The notes below the pieces were generated by a model. That model saw only the letters and a list, made by a program, of their open reading frames with translations. It was not told the DNA's origin and ran no database searches. Below are positions 1 to 8,728 of a stretch of 64,000 nucleotides of DNA, piece after piece. Source of the stretch: CAWFXC01 sp963819735 (GTDB taxonomy: Bacteria; Actinomycetota; Acidimicrobiia; IMCC26256; DASPTH01); NCBI GenBank assembly GCA_963819735.1, contig CAWFXC010000001.1:434001-498000 (forward strand), given 5' to 3'. Positions within the stretch are counted from its first letter, which is position 1. Each line of letters begins with the position of its first letter. The position numbers and the translations under genes are program-made.

Positions 1-2
1 AG

Positions 3-885
3 CACCCGTACCCGGTGCGGCGATCCGATCTCCAGGCGCTGCTGCTGCGCGCCCTCGGCGATGCCGGCGACGGTCACGGTGAAGTGGTGGGCACCGGCCA
101 ACGTTGTGTCGGGGTCGACGACCTCGGCGACCGGGTCGTCGTCCGCCTCGAGAGTGGCGAGCACCTCGAAGGCGACCTCGTGGTGGCAGCCGACGGCACG
201 CACTCCCGCCTCCGCGCGCAGGTGCTCGGCCGCGAGACCGAACGGACGTACCTCGGATACCACAACTGGAACGGCATCGTGCCCGACGACGCCGCGCTGG
301 GGGACCCGACGTCGTGGATGATGCACGTCGGCGACGGTCGCCGGGTGTCGACGATGCCGGTGCGCGACGGGCAGTACTTCTTCTTCGACGTACCGCTCGA
401 CGACCCGGTCCCGAACCGCGCCGATCCTCGGGGCGCGCTGCGCGCGCACTTCGCCGGCGTGGGACCCGCTGGTGCAGCGACTCATCGACGCCATCGATCC
501 ACCCGCGGTGGCGAACGTCGCCATCCACACCCACGATCCGCTCGACCGCTTCGCCTTCGGGCGCGTCGTGCTGATCGGTGACGCCGCGCACACCGCGGCC
601 CCCGATCTCGGCCAGGGAGGGTGCATGGCGATGGAGGACGCGCTCGTCCTCGCGAACTTCGTGTCGACGACGAATCTGGGCGTCGCCGACGCACTGGCGC
701 GCTTCTCGGCCGAGCGCGTGCCCCGCGCCGCCGACATCATCCGGCGCGCCACCGACCGGGCGCGCCTCTCCCACGCCTACGACCCCGACCGCACCGCCGC
801 CTGGTACGAAGAGCTGCGGCACGAGGACGGCGCGGGCATCATCGACGGGATCTGCAAGTCGATCGAGTCCGGGCCCTGCCGATGA
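3..885 (+). CDS. hpxO: FAD-dependent urate hydroxylase (HpxO-like), partial and frameshifted
   Basis: C-terminal part of a flavoprotein monooxygenase; the N-terminus lies beyond the left edge. Visible are the region leading to the second FAD motif (AADGTHSRLR) and, after a frame break, the FAD-contacting GDAAH motif followed by a GQGGCMAMEDA helix, the hallmark of the para-hydroxybenzoate hydroxylase fold. Reading frame 3 is open to about 463 and frame 1 continues from there; removing one G near 463 joins them through a sensible FAGWDPLVQRL. Its stop overlaps the start of the HIU hydrolase gene by ATGA. Because the next two genes process 5-hydroxyisourate and OHCU, the inferred reaction is NADH-dependent oxidation of urate to 5-hydroxyisourate, replacing a classical uricase. 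The frame break is probably a sequence error. Confidence 0.8.
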
Positions 886-1250
886 CCGACGCCCCGCGCC
901 TGACCACCCACGTGCTCGACCTCACGAGCGGCCGGCCGGCCGCGGGTGTGCGCCTCGTGCTGTCGCGGCTCGAGCCCGCCGCCGCGAGCCCGCTCGCGTC
1001 GACCACGACCAACGCCGACGGCCGCACCGACCAGCCGCTGATCACGGGATCCGACGTCTCCCCCGGACGGTACGAGCTCGCGTTCTCCGTGGGCGAGTAC
1101 TTCGCCCGGCAATCGGGTGGCACCGAGCCCGGAGCCCTCCCCTACCTCGACGTCGTGCCGATCCACTTCGGCGTGCCTGCCGGTACCGGCCATCTCCACG
1201 TGGCGTTGCTCATCACCCCGTGGTCGTACACGACGTACCGGGGCAGTTGA
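882..1250 (+). CDS. uraH: 5-hydroxyisourate hydrolase (transthyretin-like)
   Basis: A 122-residue protein that hydrolyses 5-hydroxyisourate, the unstable product of urate oxidation, to OHCU. It begins with the family's TTHVLDLTSGRPA segment containing the N-terminal catalytic His, has the internal PLI and HFGV blocks, and ends in the diagnostic C-terminal tetrapeptide YRGS, so the length is exactly that of the bacterial family. The ATG overlaps the stop of the upstream monooxygenase gene (ATGA) and the next start follows directly after the stop, implying translational coupling. The homotetramer is cytoplasmic in characterised bacteria. Confidence 0.93.
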   Translation: MTDAPRLTTHVLDLTSGRPAAGVRLVLSRLEPAAASPLASTTTNADGRTDQPLITGSDVSPGRYELAFSVGEYFARQSGGTEPGALPYLDVVPIHFGVPAGTGHLHVALLITPWSYTTYRGS

Positions 1251-1766
1251 GTGGTGATGGCCGTGACCACGCTCACGATCGACGACGTCAATCGCATGGA
1301 CCGCGACGGATTCGTGGCCACGTTCGCCGACGTGTACGAGTCGACCCCCGCGCTGGCCACGGTGGCGTGGCGCGATCATCCGTTCGCCGACCGTGCCGCG
1401 CTCGTGACCGCGTTCCGCACCGCGGCCGACGAGCTCGACGAACCTGGTGTTCTCGCGCTCCTGCGCGCGCATCCTCAACTCGCGGCCGCCGAACCGATGA
1501 CGACCGACTCCCGGGCCGAGCAACGCGCCGCCGGCCTCACCGATCTCGACGACGAGACGCGCGCGCGCATCGTGTCAGCCAACGCCCGCTACGTCGCGCA
1601 GTACGGGTTCCCGTTCATCCTCGCGGTACGCGGTCTCGGGCCGGCCGACATCGCGGCCGCGCTCGACGCGCGGATCGGTCGCGACGCGGTCGCGGAGCGC
1701 GCCACCGCGCTGGCCCAGGTGCAGCGCATCGCCGCGCTCCGGATCGATCAACTGGTGGTGCAGTGA
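1251..1766 (+). CDS. uraD: OHCU decarboxylase
   Basis: A 171-residue all-helical enzyme that decarboxylates 2-oxo-4-hydroxy-4-carboxy-5-ureidoimidazoline to (S)-allantoin. The catalytic His is in RAHPQLA (about residue 74), followed by the SRAEQ motif (about 87-91) and the conserved YGFPFI segment near residue 118. The start is a GTG immediately after the uraH stop; an ATG two codons later is an alternative. The stop shares a GTGA with the start of the next gene. Together with the neighbours on both sides it completes the three-step conversion of urate to allantoin. Confidence 0.93.
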   Translation: MVMAVTTLTIDDVNRMDRDGFVATFADVYESTPALATVAWRDHPFADRAALVTAFRTAADELDEPGVLALLRAHPQLAAAEPMTTDSRAEQRAAGLTDLDDETRARIVSANARYVAQYGFPFILAVRGLGPADIAAALDARIGRDAVAERATALAQVQRIAALRIDQLVVQ

Positions 1767-3028
1767 CCAATATCGACGGCGATCGACTGCTGGCCCGCCT
1801 CGCGCTGCTCAACGAAATCGGTGCCACCGGCCACGGCGGTGTCACGCGCGAGGCCTACGGCCCGCTCGACGTCGAAGCTCGGACCCTGGTGGCGGGGTGG
1901 ATGGCCGAAGCCGGGCTCACGCCGGCGGTCGACGCCGCGGCCAACCTGATCGGACGCCGCGCCGGCGCCGGATCGACCGGCCGCGGCCTGGCCACCGGCA
2001 GCCATCTCGACACCGTCGTCGACGCCGGCGCGCTCGACGGCGCGTACGGCGTGGTGGCGGCCGTCGAGATGGCCGAGGCGATCCGGCAATCGGGCCGTGC
2101 GCTGCACCACGATCTCGCGGTGATGGCGTTCGCCAACGAGGAAGGCGCACGGGGCACCGACGGCATGGTGGGGAGCCGCGCGTTGATCGGCGAGGTCACC
2201 GACGCCGAGTTGGCGTCGCGCGACGACGACGGCATCGCCCTGGCCGACCGACTCACCGCGGCCGGCGGCGACCCCGGGCAGTTGGCCACCGCGGCGTGGG
2301 ACGCATCGAGCGTCGCTGCCTTCGTCGAGTTGCACGTCGAGCAGGGACCGGTGCTCGACACCGGGGGCTGGAACCTCGGCGTGGTCACCGGCATCTCCGG
2401 GCGGCAGGCCGTCGACATCGAGATCATCGGTACGGTCAACCACGCGGGCACCACGCCGATGGACCTGCGCGACGACGCGTTGGTCGCCGCCGCCGAGGTG
2501 GTGCTCGAGGTTGAAGCACTGGCGCGCGAGCGCACCGTCCGCGTCGCGACGTGCGGACACCTCCAGGTGCGCCCGAACGTCCGCAACGTCGTGCCCGGCC
2601 GGGTGACGGTGAGCGCCGAACTACGCGACGAAGCCGCCGAGAACCTGTCGGCGGCGCGGGCGGTGCTCGAGCGCGTGGTCGCCGCGATCGGCGCGCGACG
2701 CGCGATCGAGATCACGGTCGCCTGGCGCCAGTACGTGGCACCGATCGCCGCCGACGACGCCGTGCTCGAAGCGATCTCGCAGGCCGCGGCGCGATCAGGG
2801 CTGCCGTGGCGCACGCTGCCGAGTGGTGCCGGGCACGACGCGCAGGTTCTCGGCTCCCGCGTCCCGATGGGCATGATCTTCGTACCGAGCACGGGTGGGG
2901 TCAGCCACTCCCCCCGCGAACACACCGAACCCGCGCACCTCGTCGCCGGCGCACAACTCCTCGTCGACTCGGTCCTCGAGCTCGACGAGCGGTTGATCGC
3001 GGTGCCGCCGTGGTCGGCGCGACCATGA
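1763..3028 (+). CDS. allC: Allantoate amidohydrolase (M20 hydantoinase/carbamoylase family)
   Basis: A 421-residue di-zinc amidohydrolase. Metal ligands of the M20 family are recognisable: GSHLDTV (His81, Asp83), the LDGAYGV Asp near 92, the catalytic pair NEE at 125-127, the ELHVEQGP His near 191, and a late SGAGHDAQ/GGVSHSPREHT block with the last His ligand. The dimerisation-domain GTVNHAGTTPM motif is present. In this context the substrate is most likely allantoate, giving ureidoglycine, CO2 and ammonia; an N-carbamoyl-amino-acid hydrolase is the main alternative for the family. GTG start overlapping uraD (GTGA) and ATGA overlap with the next gene support one coupled operon. Confidence 0.87.
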   Translation: MTNIDGDRLLARLALLNEIGATGHGGVTREAYGPLDVEARTLVAGWMAEAGLTPAVDAAANLIGRRAGAGSTGRGLATGSHLDTVVDAGALDGAYGVVAAVEMAEAIRQSGRALHHDLAVMAFANEEGARGTDGMVGSRALIGEVTDAELASRDDDGIALADRLTAAGGDPGQLATAAWDASSVAAFVELHVEQGPVLDTGGWNLGVVTGISGRQAVDIEIIGTVNHAGTTPMDLRDDALVAAAEVVLEVEALARERTVRVATCGHLQVRPNVRNVVPGRVTVSAELRDEAAENLSAARAVLERVVAAIGARRAIEITVAWRQYVAPIAADDAVLEAISQAAARSGLPWRTLPSGAGHDAQVLGSRVPMGMIFVPSTGGVSHSPREHTEPAHLVAGAQLLVDSVLELDERLIAVPPWSARP

Positions 3029-4002
3029 GCGACACCGTGCCGCCGCGTTGGGGTGACGCGCCGACGCGCCCCGGCTATCCGCGCGACATGGTCGGGTACG
3101 GGCCGAACCCTCCCGATCCGCAATGGCCGGGCGGGGCGCGCATCGCGGTGTCGTTCGCGCTCAACGTGGAAGAGGGCGGCGAGAACAACGTGCTGCACGG
3201 CGATCCCGCGTCGGAGACGTTCTTGTCGGAGATCGTCGGCGCGCAACCGTTCCCCGATCGCCACCTCAGCATGGAGTCGCTCTACGAGTACGGAAGTCGC
3301 GCCGGCGTCTGGCGCGTGCTCCGGCTCTTCGCCCACCACGACCTCCCCCTCACCGTCTTCGCGGTCGCGCGTGCGCTGCAAGCCAATCCGGAGGTGGCCC
3401 GCGCCGTCGTCGAGGCCGGGCACGAGGTCGCGGGCCACGGACTCCGCTGGATCAGCTACCAGGACGTCGACGTCGACACCGAGCGCGCCCACCTCACTGA
3501 GGCCGTGCGCATCATCACCGACCTCACCGGTCAGCCGCCGGTCGGCTGGTACACGGGACGAGACTCCCCGAACACCCGGCGGCTCGTGGTCGAGCACGGC
3601 GGCTTCCTCTACGACTCCGATTCCTACGCCGACGACCTCCCGTCGTGGGTCACAGTGGAGGGTCGTCGGCATCTCGTGGTGCCGTACACGCTCGACACCA
3701 ACGACATGCGGTTCGCCACCGCGCAGGGCTTCAACTCGGGCGAGCAGTTCCTGGCCTACTGCCGCGATGCCTTCGACGTGCTCTACGAAGAAGGGGCGAC
3801 CCAACCCAAGCTGCTGTCGATCGGGCTGCACGCGCGGATCATCGGGCGACCGGCGCGCTTCGCCGCCCTCCGGCGCCTGGTCGAGTACATCGTCGCCCAC
3901 GACGCGGTGTGGATCTGCCGCCGAGCCGACATCGCGCGTCACTGGATCGCGACCTTCCCCGAGCCCGAGATCGCCACCGGCCCGAGCGGAGACTCCGCGT
4001 GA
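3025..4002 (+). CDS. puuE: PuuE-type allantoinase (polysaccharide deacetylase fold)
   Basis: A 325-residue cytoplasmic protein of the NodB/polysaccharide-deacetylase fold. The N-terminal block YGPNPPDPQWPGGARIAVSF is typical of the PuuE/allantoinase branch, followed by EEGGEN, the HEVAGHGLRW segment with the metal-binding-site His residues, and WYTGRDSPNTRRLVVE. In this branch the protein hydrolyses allantoin to allantoate without the usual metal requirement of amidohydrolase-type allantoinases. It lies between the allantoate amidohydrolase and the aminotransferase, sharing ATGA and GTGA start-stop overlaps with both, so the assignment to ureide degradation is strong. Confidence 0.88.
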   Translation: MSDTVPPRWGDAPTRPGYPRDMVGYGPNPPDPQWPGGARIAVSFALNVEEGGENNVLHGDPASETFLSEIVGAQPFPDRHLSMESLYEYGSRAGVWRVLRLFAHHDLPLTVFAVARALQANPEVARAVVEAGHEVAGHGLRWISYQDVDVDTERAHLTEAVRIITDLTGQPPVGWYTGRDSPNTRRLVVEHGGFLYDSDSYADDLPSWVTVEGRRHLVVPYTLDTNDMRFATAQGFNSGEQFLAYCRDAFDVLYEEGATQPKLLSIGLHARIIGRPARFAALRRLVEYIVAHDAVWICRRADIARHWIATFPEPEIATGPSGDSA

Positions 4003-5267
4003 GCCGCGCCGCGTCGCCGAACGACCCGCTCGAACCGTTCGATCCGCCCCCGCGGCTGCTGATGGGCCCCGGCCCGATCGACGCCGATCCGCGCGTGCTG
4101 CGCGCCATGTCGGCGCCGTTGATCGGTCAATTCGATCCCGCTATGACGGATGCGATGAACCAGGTGGCGGCGCTGTACCGCGAGGTGTTCCGCACCGACA
4201 ATGCCGCCACACTGCTCGTCGACGGCACCGCGCGCGCGGGGATCGAAGCGGTGTTGGTCTCGTTGATCGAACCGGGCGATCGGGTGCTCGTCCCCATCTT
4301 CGGGCGGTTCGGCCATCTCCTCGCCGAGATCGCCGAACGGTGCGGTGCGGAGGTCCACCGGATCGAAGTCCCGTGGGGCGAGGTCGTGACGATCGACCAG
4401 ATCGAGGACTCGCTCGCGCGGGTGCAGCCCACCGTGCTGGCCACCGTGCAGGGAGACACGTCGACGACGATGTGTCAACCACTGGCCGAGATGGGCGCCG
4501 CGTGTCGTCGTCACGGTGTGCTGCTCTACGCCGACGTCACCGCGTCGCTCGGCGGCAACGAATTCGCGGCCGACGCGTGGCACGTCGACGCCGCGAGCGC
4601 GGGGCTCCAGAAGTGCCTGGGCGGCCCATCGGGCAGTGCACCGGTCACGTTGTCACCGGCCGCGGTGGCGCGGATCACGAGCCGCAAGCGGGTCGAGGCC
4701 GGCATCCGCGACGCCACCGACGACGACGAGGTGGGGCTGCGTCCCACCATCCGCTCGAACTATTTCGACCTGGCGATGTTGCTCGACTACTGGGGTGAAC
4801 GGCGGCTCAACCATCACACCGAAGCCACATCGATGTTGTACGCAGCCCTCGAGTGCGCGCGTCTGCTTGTGCGCGAAGGCATCGACGACGTGATCGCGCG
4901 TCACCGGCGCCACGGCGCGGCGATGACTGCCGGCGTCGTCGGCCTCGGTCTCGACGTGTTCGGCGACATCACCCACAAGATGCACAACGTCGTCGGCGTC
5001 GAGGTCCCACGGGGAGTCGACGGCGACGCGGTCCGCCGCGATCTCTTGCAGCAATTCGGCATCGAGATCGGCACGTCGTTCGGGCCGCTCCGGGGGCGCA
5101 TCTGGCGGATCGGCACGATGGGTCACAACGCCCGCACCGACGCGGTGCTGCTCATGCTGGCCGCGCTCGAACAGACGCTGCGACGTCACGGCGTCGCCGC
5201 CCCGCCCGGCGGTGGGGTCGACGCCGCGTTGCGCAGCTACGAGGCCGCGGGCTCCGACGAGGGCTGA
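3999..5267 (+). CDS. pucG: (S)-ureidoglycine--glyoxylate aminotransferase (PLP class V)
   Basis: A 422-residue fold-type I PLP enzyme of the alanine-glyoxylate/serine-pyruvate aminotransferase group. It begins with the group's LLMGPGPIDADPRVLRAM block, has the substrate-loop LIGQFDP, and the Schiff-base Lys in AGLQKCLGGPSG about halfway through. The C-terminal domain contains GIEIGTSFGPLRGRIWRIGTMGH. In purine operons this enzyme transfers the amino group of ureidoglycine to glyoxylate, giving oxalurate and glycine; that specificity is inferred from the neighbours. GTG start within the puuE stop. The last 31 bases overlap the convergent VOC gene. Confidence 0.85.
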   Translation: MSRAASPNDPLEPFDPPPRLLMGPGPIDADPRVLRAMSAPLIGQFDPAMTDAMNQVAALYREVFRTDNAATLLVDGTARAGIEAVLVSLIEPGDRVLVPIFGRFGHLLAEIAERCGAEVHRIEVPWGEVVTIDQIEDSLARVQPTVLATVQGDTSTTMCQPLAEMGAACRRHGVLLYADVTASLGGNEFAADAWHVDAASAGLQKCLGGPSGSAPVTLSPAAVARITSRKRVEAGIRDATDDDEVGLRPTIRSNYFDLAMLLDYWGERRLNHHTEATSMLYAALECARLLVREGIDDVIARHRRHGAAMTAGVVGLGLDVFGDITHKMHNVVGVEVPRGVDGDAVRRDLLQQFGIEIGTSFGPLRGRIWRIGTMGHNARTDAVLLMLAALEQTLRRHGVAAPPGGGVDAALRSYEAAGSDEG

Positions 5268-5668
5268 GCGCTCGCTCGCTCGAACGCGGCGCCGGGATCG
5301 GCGTACGACTTCATTTCGATCACGTTCCCGCTCGGGTCGCGCAGCTTCGCCTTGGTCTGTTCCTGCGGCGTATCCGCGTGTTCCGTCGTCGCCTTCGCGA
5401 TCCAGTCGACGGGATGGGCGTCGAGTCGCGCCAGCACCGCGGCGAGGTCGTCGGCCCCGAGCGTCACCCCGAAGTGGCGGACGCCCTGGGCGGTCGCCGC
5501 CGGAACCTCGTCGGGGCGCTCCTGGAGCGTGAGCTGCATCCCGTAGAACCACACGTCGATCCACCCGTCGCGGGACCGGCCGGGCGGGCAACCGAGGACC
5601 TCCACGTAAAACACCCGCGCCGCGCGCAGGTCGCGGACCGGGATCGAGAGGTGCAGGATCGGTTCCAC
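5237..5668 (-). CDS. VOC family protein (glyoxalase/dioxygenase superfamily)
   Basis: A 143-residue single vicinal-oxygen-chelate module: beta-alpha-beta-beta-beta repeats starting LHLSIPVRDLRAARVFYVEVLG and ending LRDPSGNVIEMKSY, where the terminal Glu is a usual metal ligand. It is the length of a one-module VOC protein that dimerises. The GTG at 5668 is chosen because homologous folds begin two or three residues before the first strand. It converges on and overlaps the aminotransferase gene by 31 bases. No specific substrate can be read from the sequence. Confidence 0.8.
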   Translation of the reverse strand: MEPILHLSIPVRDLRAARVFYVEVLGCPPGRSRDGWIDVWFYGMQLTLQERPDEVPAATAQGVRHFGVTLGADDLAAVLARLDAHPVDWIAKATTEHADTPQEQTKAKLRDPSGNVIEMKSYADPGAAFERASAQPSSEPAAS

Positions 5669-5737
5669 CGCTCGAGTGTACGAACGGTCAGAATGCCGAC
5701 GCCCGACCTTTCCGGGCGGGGATAGGAGGAGCAGCGC

Positions 5738-6604
5738 ATGATCGAGATGTGGCGAGCCGGGGCCCTCGGCGGCAAGACGGTCGTGGTCACCGGAGGCGGC
5801 ACCGGTCTCGGGGCGGCCTGCGCGGAGCAACTCGCGCTCGACGACGCCGCGGTCGTGATCTGCGGCCGCACTGAGGCGAAGCTCGCGGAGACGGTCGAGC
5901 GCATCAACGCCCGATGCGGCGGTGGCGCGGGAACGGTTCGCCACATCGTGGCCGACGTCACGTCCGAAGCCGAGGTCGAACGGCTGATCGCGTTCGCCGC
6001 GTCCGAATCGGGCGTGCTCGACGGAGTGGTCGCGAACGCCGGGGGCGGCCAGGGCGCGCTCCCCTACCACATGCTCGATCTGGGCGAGTTCACGCGGGTG
6101 CTCCACGTGAACGTGCTCGGCACGATGCTGTTGGTGAAGCACGCGGTGCCCCGCCTCGTCGCGGCCGGGGGCGGATCGTTCGTCGGCATGTCGTCGATCT
6201 CCGGTGGGATGACCAAGCGCTACGCGGGTGCCTACACCGCGGCGAAAGCCGGCGTGGAGCAGATGATGCGCAACGCGGCCGACGAGTACGGCGAGGTGCA
6301 GGTGCGCTTCAACGCGATCCGGCCCGGATTCATCACCACCGAGATCATGGAAGGCGTCCCGCGCGACTCAGCCGTCTACGCCAGCTACGTCGAGAACACA
6401 CCGATGGGTGGCGTGGGCGATCCCGCCGACGTCGCCAACCTCGTCCGCTTCCTGATCGGCCCGGAATCGCGCTGGATCACCGGGCAGATCATCGGCGTCG
6501 ACGGCGGCCATTCCCTCCGACGCGGACCCGACTACACCGCGTTCGTCGAACCCCGCTACGACCACGACGTGATCGTCGCCCGGCGGCCGGTCGACCCGGC
6601 TTGA
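5738..6604 (+). CDS. SDR family oxidoreductase
   Basis: A 288-residue classical short-chain dehydrogenase/reductase. The cofactor motif TGGGTGLG lies at residues 18-25, the NAGGG segment in strand 4 follows, and the catalytic Ser-Tyr-Lys set appears as SSISGGMTKRYAGAYTAAKAG. The C-terminal IGVDGGHSLRRGPDY is typical of actinobacterial lipid or steroid SDRs. A good ribosome-binding sequence (GGAGGAGC) precedes the ATG. The gene stands alone between the convergent VOC gene and the KdpD-like pair; the substrate is unknown. Confidence 0.88.
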   Translation: MIEMWRAGALGGKTVVVTGGGTGLGAACAEQLALDDAAVVICGRTEAKLAETVERINARCGGGAGTVRHIVADVTSEAEVERLIAFAASESGVLDGVVANAGGGQGALPYHMLDLGEFTRVLHVNVLGTMLLVKHAVPRLVAAGGGSFVGMSSISGGMTKRYAGAYTAAKAGVEQMMRNAADEYGEVQVRFNAIRPGFITTEIMEGVPRDSAVYASYVENTPMGGVGDPADVANLVRFLIGPESRWITGQIIGVDGGHSLRRGPDYTAFVEPRYDHDVIVARRPVDPA

Positions 6605-6748
6605 GCGTTCGCGGCGGATCAGTCGCGCCAACACAACGCTAAATCCCGGAGCCACGCGCAGGAAATACGCGAAGCCGGCTCCACATCCGCGCCACCGTGT
6701 TAGGTCAGATGCACCGGCCAACGAGCGCGGTCGCGGTGGAGGCTGACG

Positions 6749-7009
6749 ATGACAGCCACGGGATGGATGTCCGGCGTGGTCACGGTGGCGATCACCGCCG
6801 TCACTCTGGTCGTCGTCCTGTCGGCCCGGTTCGGCGGTCGACTCCACGGATCGGACGCGCGCCGGATCGAGTGGCTGCTCGCACTGGCCGCCGTCGATCC
6901 GTCCGGCATCGGGCAGCTCGGGGCGTCGGGGATGGTCTCGATTCGGACCCGCGTCGTCGCGACCCGACGCACGCGCGTTGCGGAGCTCCCGGTACCGTGC
7001 CCGAACTAG
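6749..7009 (+). CDS. Small membrane protein preceding the KdpD-like gene
   Basis: An 86-residue protein with one strongly hydrophobic segment near the N-terminus (about residues 8-25, VVTVAITAVTLVVVL) followed by an Arg-rich cytoplasmic-looking tail. A clear Shine-Dalgarno GGAGG sits eight bases before the ATG. Its 3' end overlaps the GTG of the KdpD-like gene by 13 bases, so the two are probably co-translated. Position and single membrane segment recall KdpF-type small subunits, but the tail is longer and no similarity can be claimed; it may act as membrane anchor for the downstream soluble protein (inference). Confidence 0.6.
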   Translation: MTATGWMSGVVTVAITAVTLVVVLSARFGGRLHGSDARRIEWLLALAAVDPSGIGQLGASGMVSIRTRVVATRRTRVAELPVPCPN

Positions 7010-8118
7010 CGCCGCCACCCGCGGACCCGACCGCGGCCGCGCCCCGGAGGGGACGGCTCCGCATCTACCTCGGCGCGGCGCCCGGCGTCGGAAAGACCTA
7101 CGCGACGTTGCGCGAAGGCCGACGGCTGGCCGACGGTGGCGTCGACGTCGTGGTCGGCATCGCCGAGACCCACGGCCGGCCGGAGACGGAAGCGCTCCTC
7201 GATGCCCTGCCCCGCATCCCGCCCCGGCGCGTCTCCTACCGCGACGCGACATTCGCGGAGATCGATCTCGACGCGATCCTGCGCGCGCATCCGGCGGTGG
7301 TCCTGATCGACGAGCTGGCTCATTCGAACACCCCCGGATCGCGCCACGCCAAACGATGGCAAGACGTCGAGACCCTGCTCGACCGTGGGATCGACGTCGT
7401 CTCGAATCTCAACGTGCAGCACCTGAGCAGCCTCGCCGACGAGGCCGCGAGCCGAACGGGCGGCGTCGATCCCGAGACCGTGCCCGACGACTTCGTCGGA
7501 AGTGCCGACCGCATCGAGTTGGTCGACGTCGACGCCGACACCCTGCACGCGCGGTTGGAAAGCGGAGGGCTGTACGGCCCCGAACAATCGACGCTCGCGC
7601 GCGAACAGTTCTTCCGCGCCGACCGACTCGTCGCGCTCCGGGAGCTGGCCGATGACTGGCTCGCGCAACGAGACCGCGATGGGGCGGACCGCGAATGCGT
7701 CGACGGATCCCCACGCGTCGCGACCCGGCGCGCGCCGGTGGTGGTGTCGCTTACGGGTGCGCCCGACGGCGAACGCGTGGTGCGGCGCGCCGCGGAGATC
7801 GCCGCGCACGCGCGCGCGGCGCTCGTCGGCGTGCACGTCCGGGAACCGACCGGACTCGTCCAAGCGGAATCAGCTCGGCTGGTCCGCCAACGCGAGGTGC
7901 TGGTGGAAGCGGGCGGACGGTACGCCGAGGTGGGGGGCGTCGACGAGGCCACGACGATCCTCGAGTTCGTGCACGCGGAGGCGGCGGATCACCTCGTGAT
8001 CGGCGTCACCCGCCATTCGTTGTGGACAGAGCTTCGCCGTTCCTCCGTCGTGCACCGGGCCCTCCGGAACGCCCCCTCCACGGCCTCCGGCGGCGGTCCG
8101 GGGCGGAACCGGTCGTAG
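6997..8118 (+). CDS. Stand-alone KdpD N-terminal sensor domain plus UspA domain, no histidine kinase
   Basis: A 373-residue protein corresponding only to the N-terminal cytoplasmic part of the K+-sensor kinase KdpD. Walker A is GAAPGVGKTYA (about 26-36) and Walker B VLIDELAHSN near 105; the KdpD block RHAKRWQDVETLLDRGIDVVSNLNVQHL follows in register. After about residue 248 comes a UspA-like nucleotide-binding domain ending HLVIGVTRHS. Full KdpD proteins have some 850-900 residues with four membrane segments and a kinase; those are absent and the following sequence is non-coding. The GTG start gives homology from residue 21. No kdpABC or kdpE is nearby. It may bind c-di-AMP or ATP and regulate another partner (inference). 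Confidence 0.85.
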   Translation: MPELAPPPADPTAAAPRRGRLRIYLGAAPGVGKTYATLREGRRLADGGVDVVVGIAETHGRPETEALLDALPRIPPRRVSYRDATFAEIDLDAILRAHPAVVLIDELAHSNTPGSRHAKRWQDVETLLDRGIDVVSNLNVQHLSSLADEAASRTGGVDPETVPDDFVGSADRIELVDVDADTLHARLESGGLYGPEQSTLAREQFFRADRLVALRELADDWLAQRDRDGADRECVDGSPRVATRRAPVVVSLTGAPDGERVVRRAAEIAAHARAALVGVHVREPTGLVQAESARLVRQREVLVEAGGRYAEVGGVDEATTILEFVHAEAADHLVIGVTRHSLWTELRRSSVVHRALRNAPSTASGGGPGRNRS

Positions 8119-8253
8119 TCGTCGGCGATCGCACCGAAGGACGTCGCACGCGTGGACCGGTCGACCGAGGTCATGTCCGTCGACGCTACGCGCCGCCACC
8201 ACGTCGGCTCACGCGCCCCGAGCCTTCGGAACTTCCGGCCGTAAGGTGCCGGC

Positions 8254-8718
8254 ATGCACGATGCCGTGACCGTTCACATCGCCGCGCCCCCAGAACCGAT
8301 CTGGGAGTTGGTGAGCGACGTCACCAAGATCGGCAGCTACAGCCCGGAGACGTTCGAAGCGGAGTGGCTCGACGGCGCCACCGGTCCGGAGTTGGGCGCG
8401 CGCTTCCGCGGGCACGTGAAGCGCAACGGCAAGGGTCCGACGTACTGGACCACGTGCAAGGTGATCGCCAGCGAGCCGGGGCGTGAGTTCGCGTTCGGTG
8501 TCGTCTTCGGCTCGGGCGACAAGACGGTGAACGTGTGGCGCTACCAGCTGGCACCGGCCGGCGATGGCACCGACGTCACCGAGTCGTTCGAGCTCACCGA
8601 CAATCCGATGACCCGCGTGTACTGGGCGCTCCTCGGTTGGGCCCGCGGCAAGACCAACCGCAACGGCATGCAGACCACCCTCGAACGCATCAAGGCCGAG
8701 GTCGAGTCCGCCTCGTAG
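8254..8718 (+). CDS. SRPBCC (polyketide cyclase/START-like) family protein
   Basis: A 154-residue START/Bet v 1-like domain: the first strand HDAVTVHIAAPPEPIWELVSDVTKIGSYSPE is the signature of actinobacterial SRPBCC proteins, and the C-terminal long helix (RGKTNRNGMQTTLERIKAEVE) closes the hydrophobic cavity. The whole sequence is one domain of normal length with no membrane segment. It lies between the KdpD-like gene and a convergent DUF899 gene; the bound ligand is unknown. Confidence 0.82.
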   Translation: MHDAVTVHIAAPPEPIWELVSDVTKIGSYSPETFEAEWLDGATGPELGARFRGHVKRNGKGPTYWTTCKVIASEPGREFAFGVVFGSGDKTVNVWRYQLAPAGDGTDVTESFELTDNPMTRVYWALLGWARGKTNRNGMQTTLERIKAEVESAS

Positions 8719-8728
8719 CCGAGTTGCG

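Noticed and set aside
1855..3942. A 695-codon open frame on the minus strand opposite allC and puuE
   Set aside because: High third-position GC produces long antisense frames; composition is Arg/Ser/Ala-rich and the plus-strand genes have clear family motifs.
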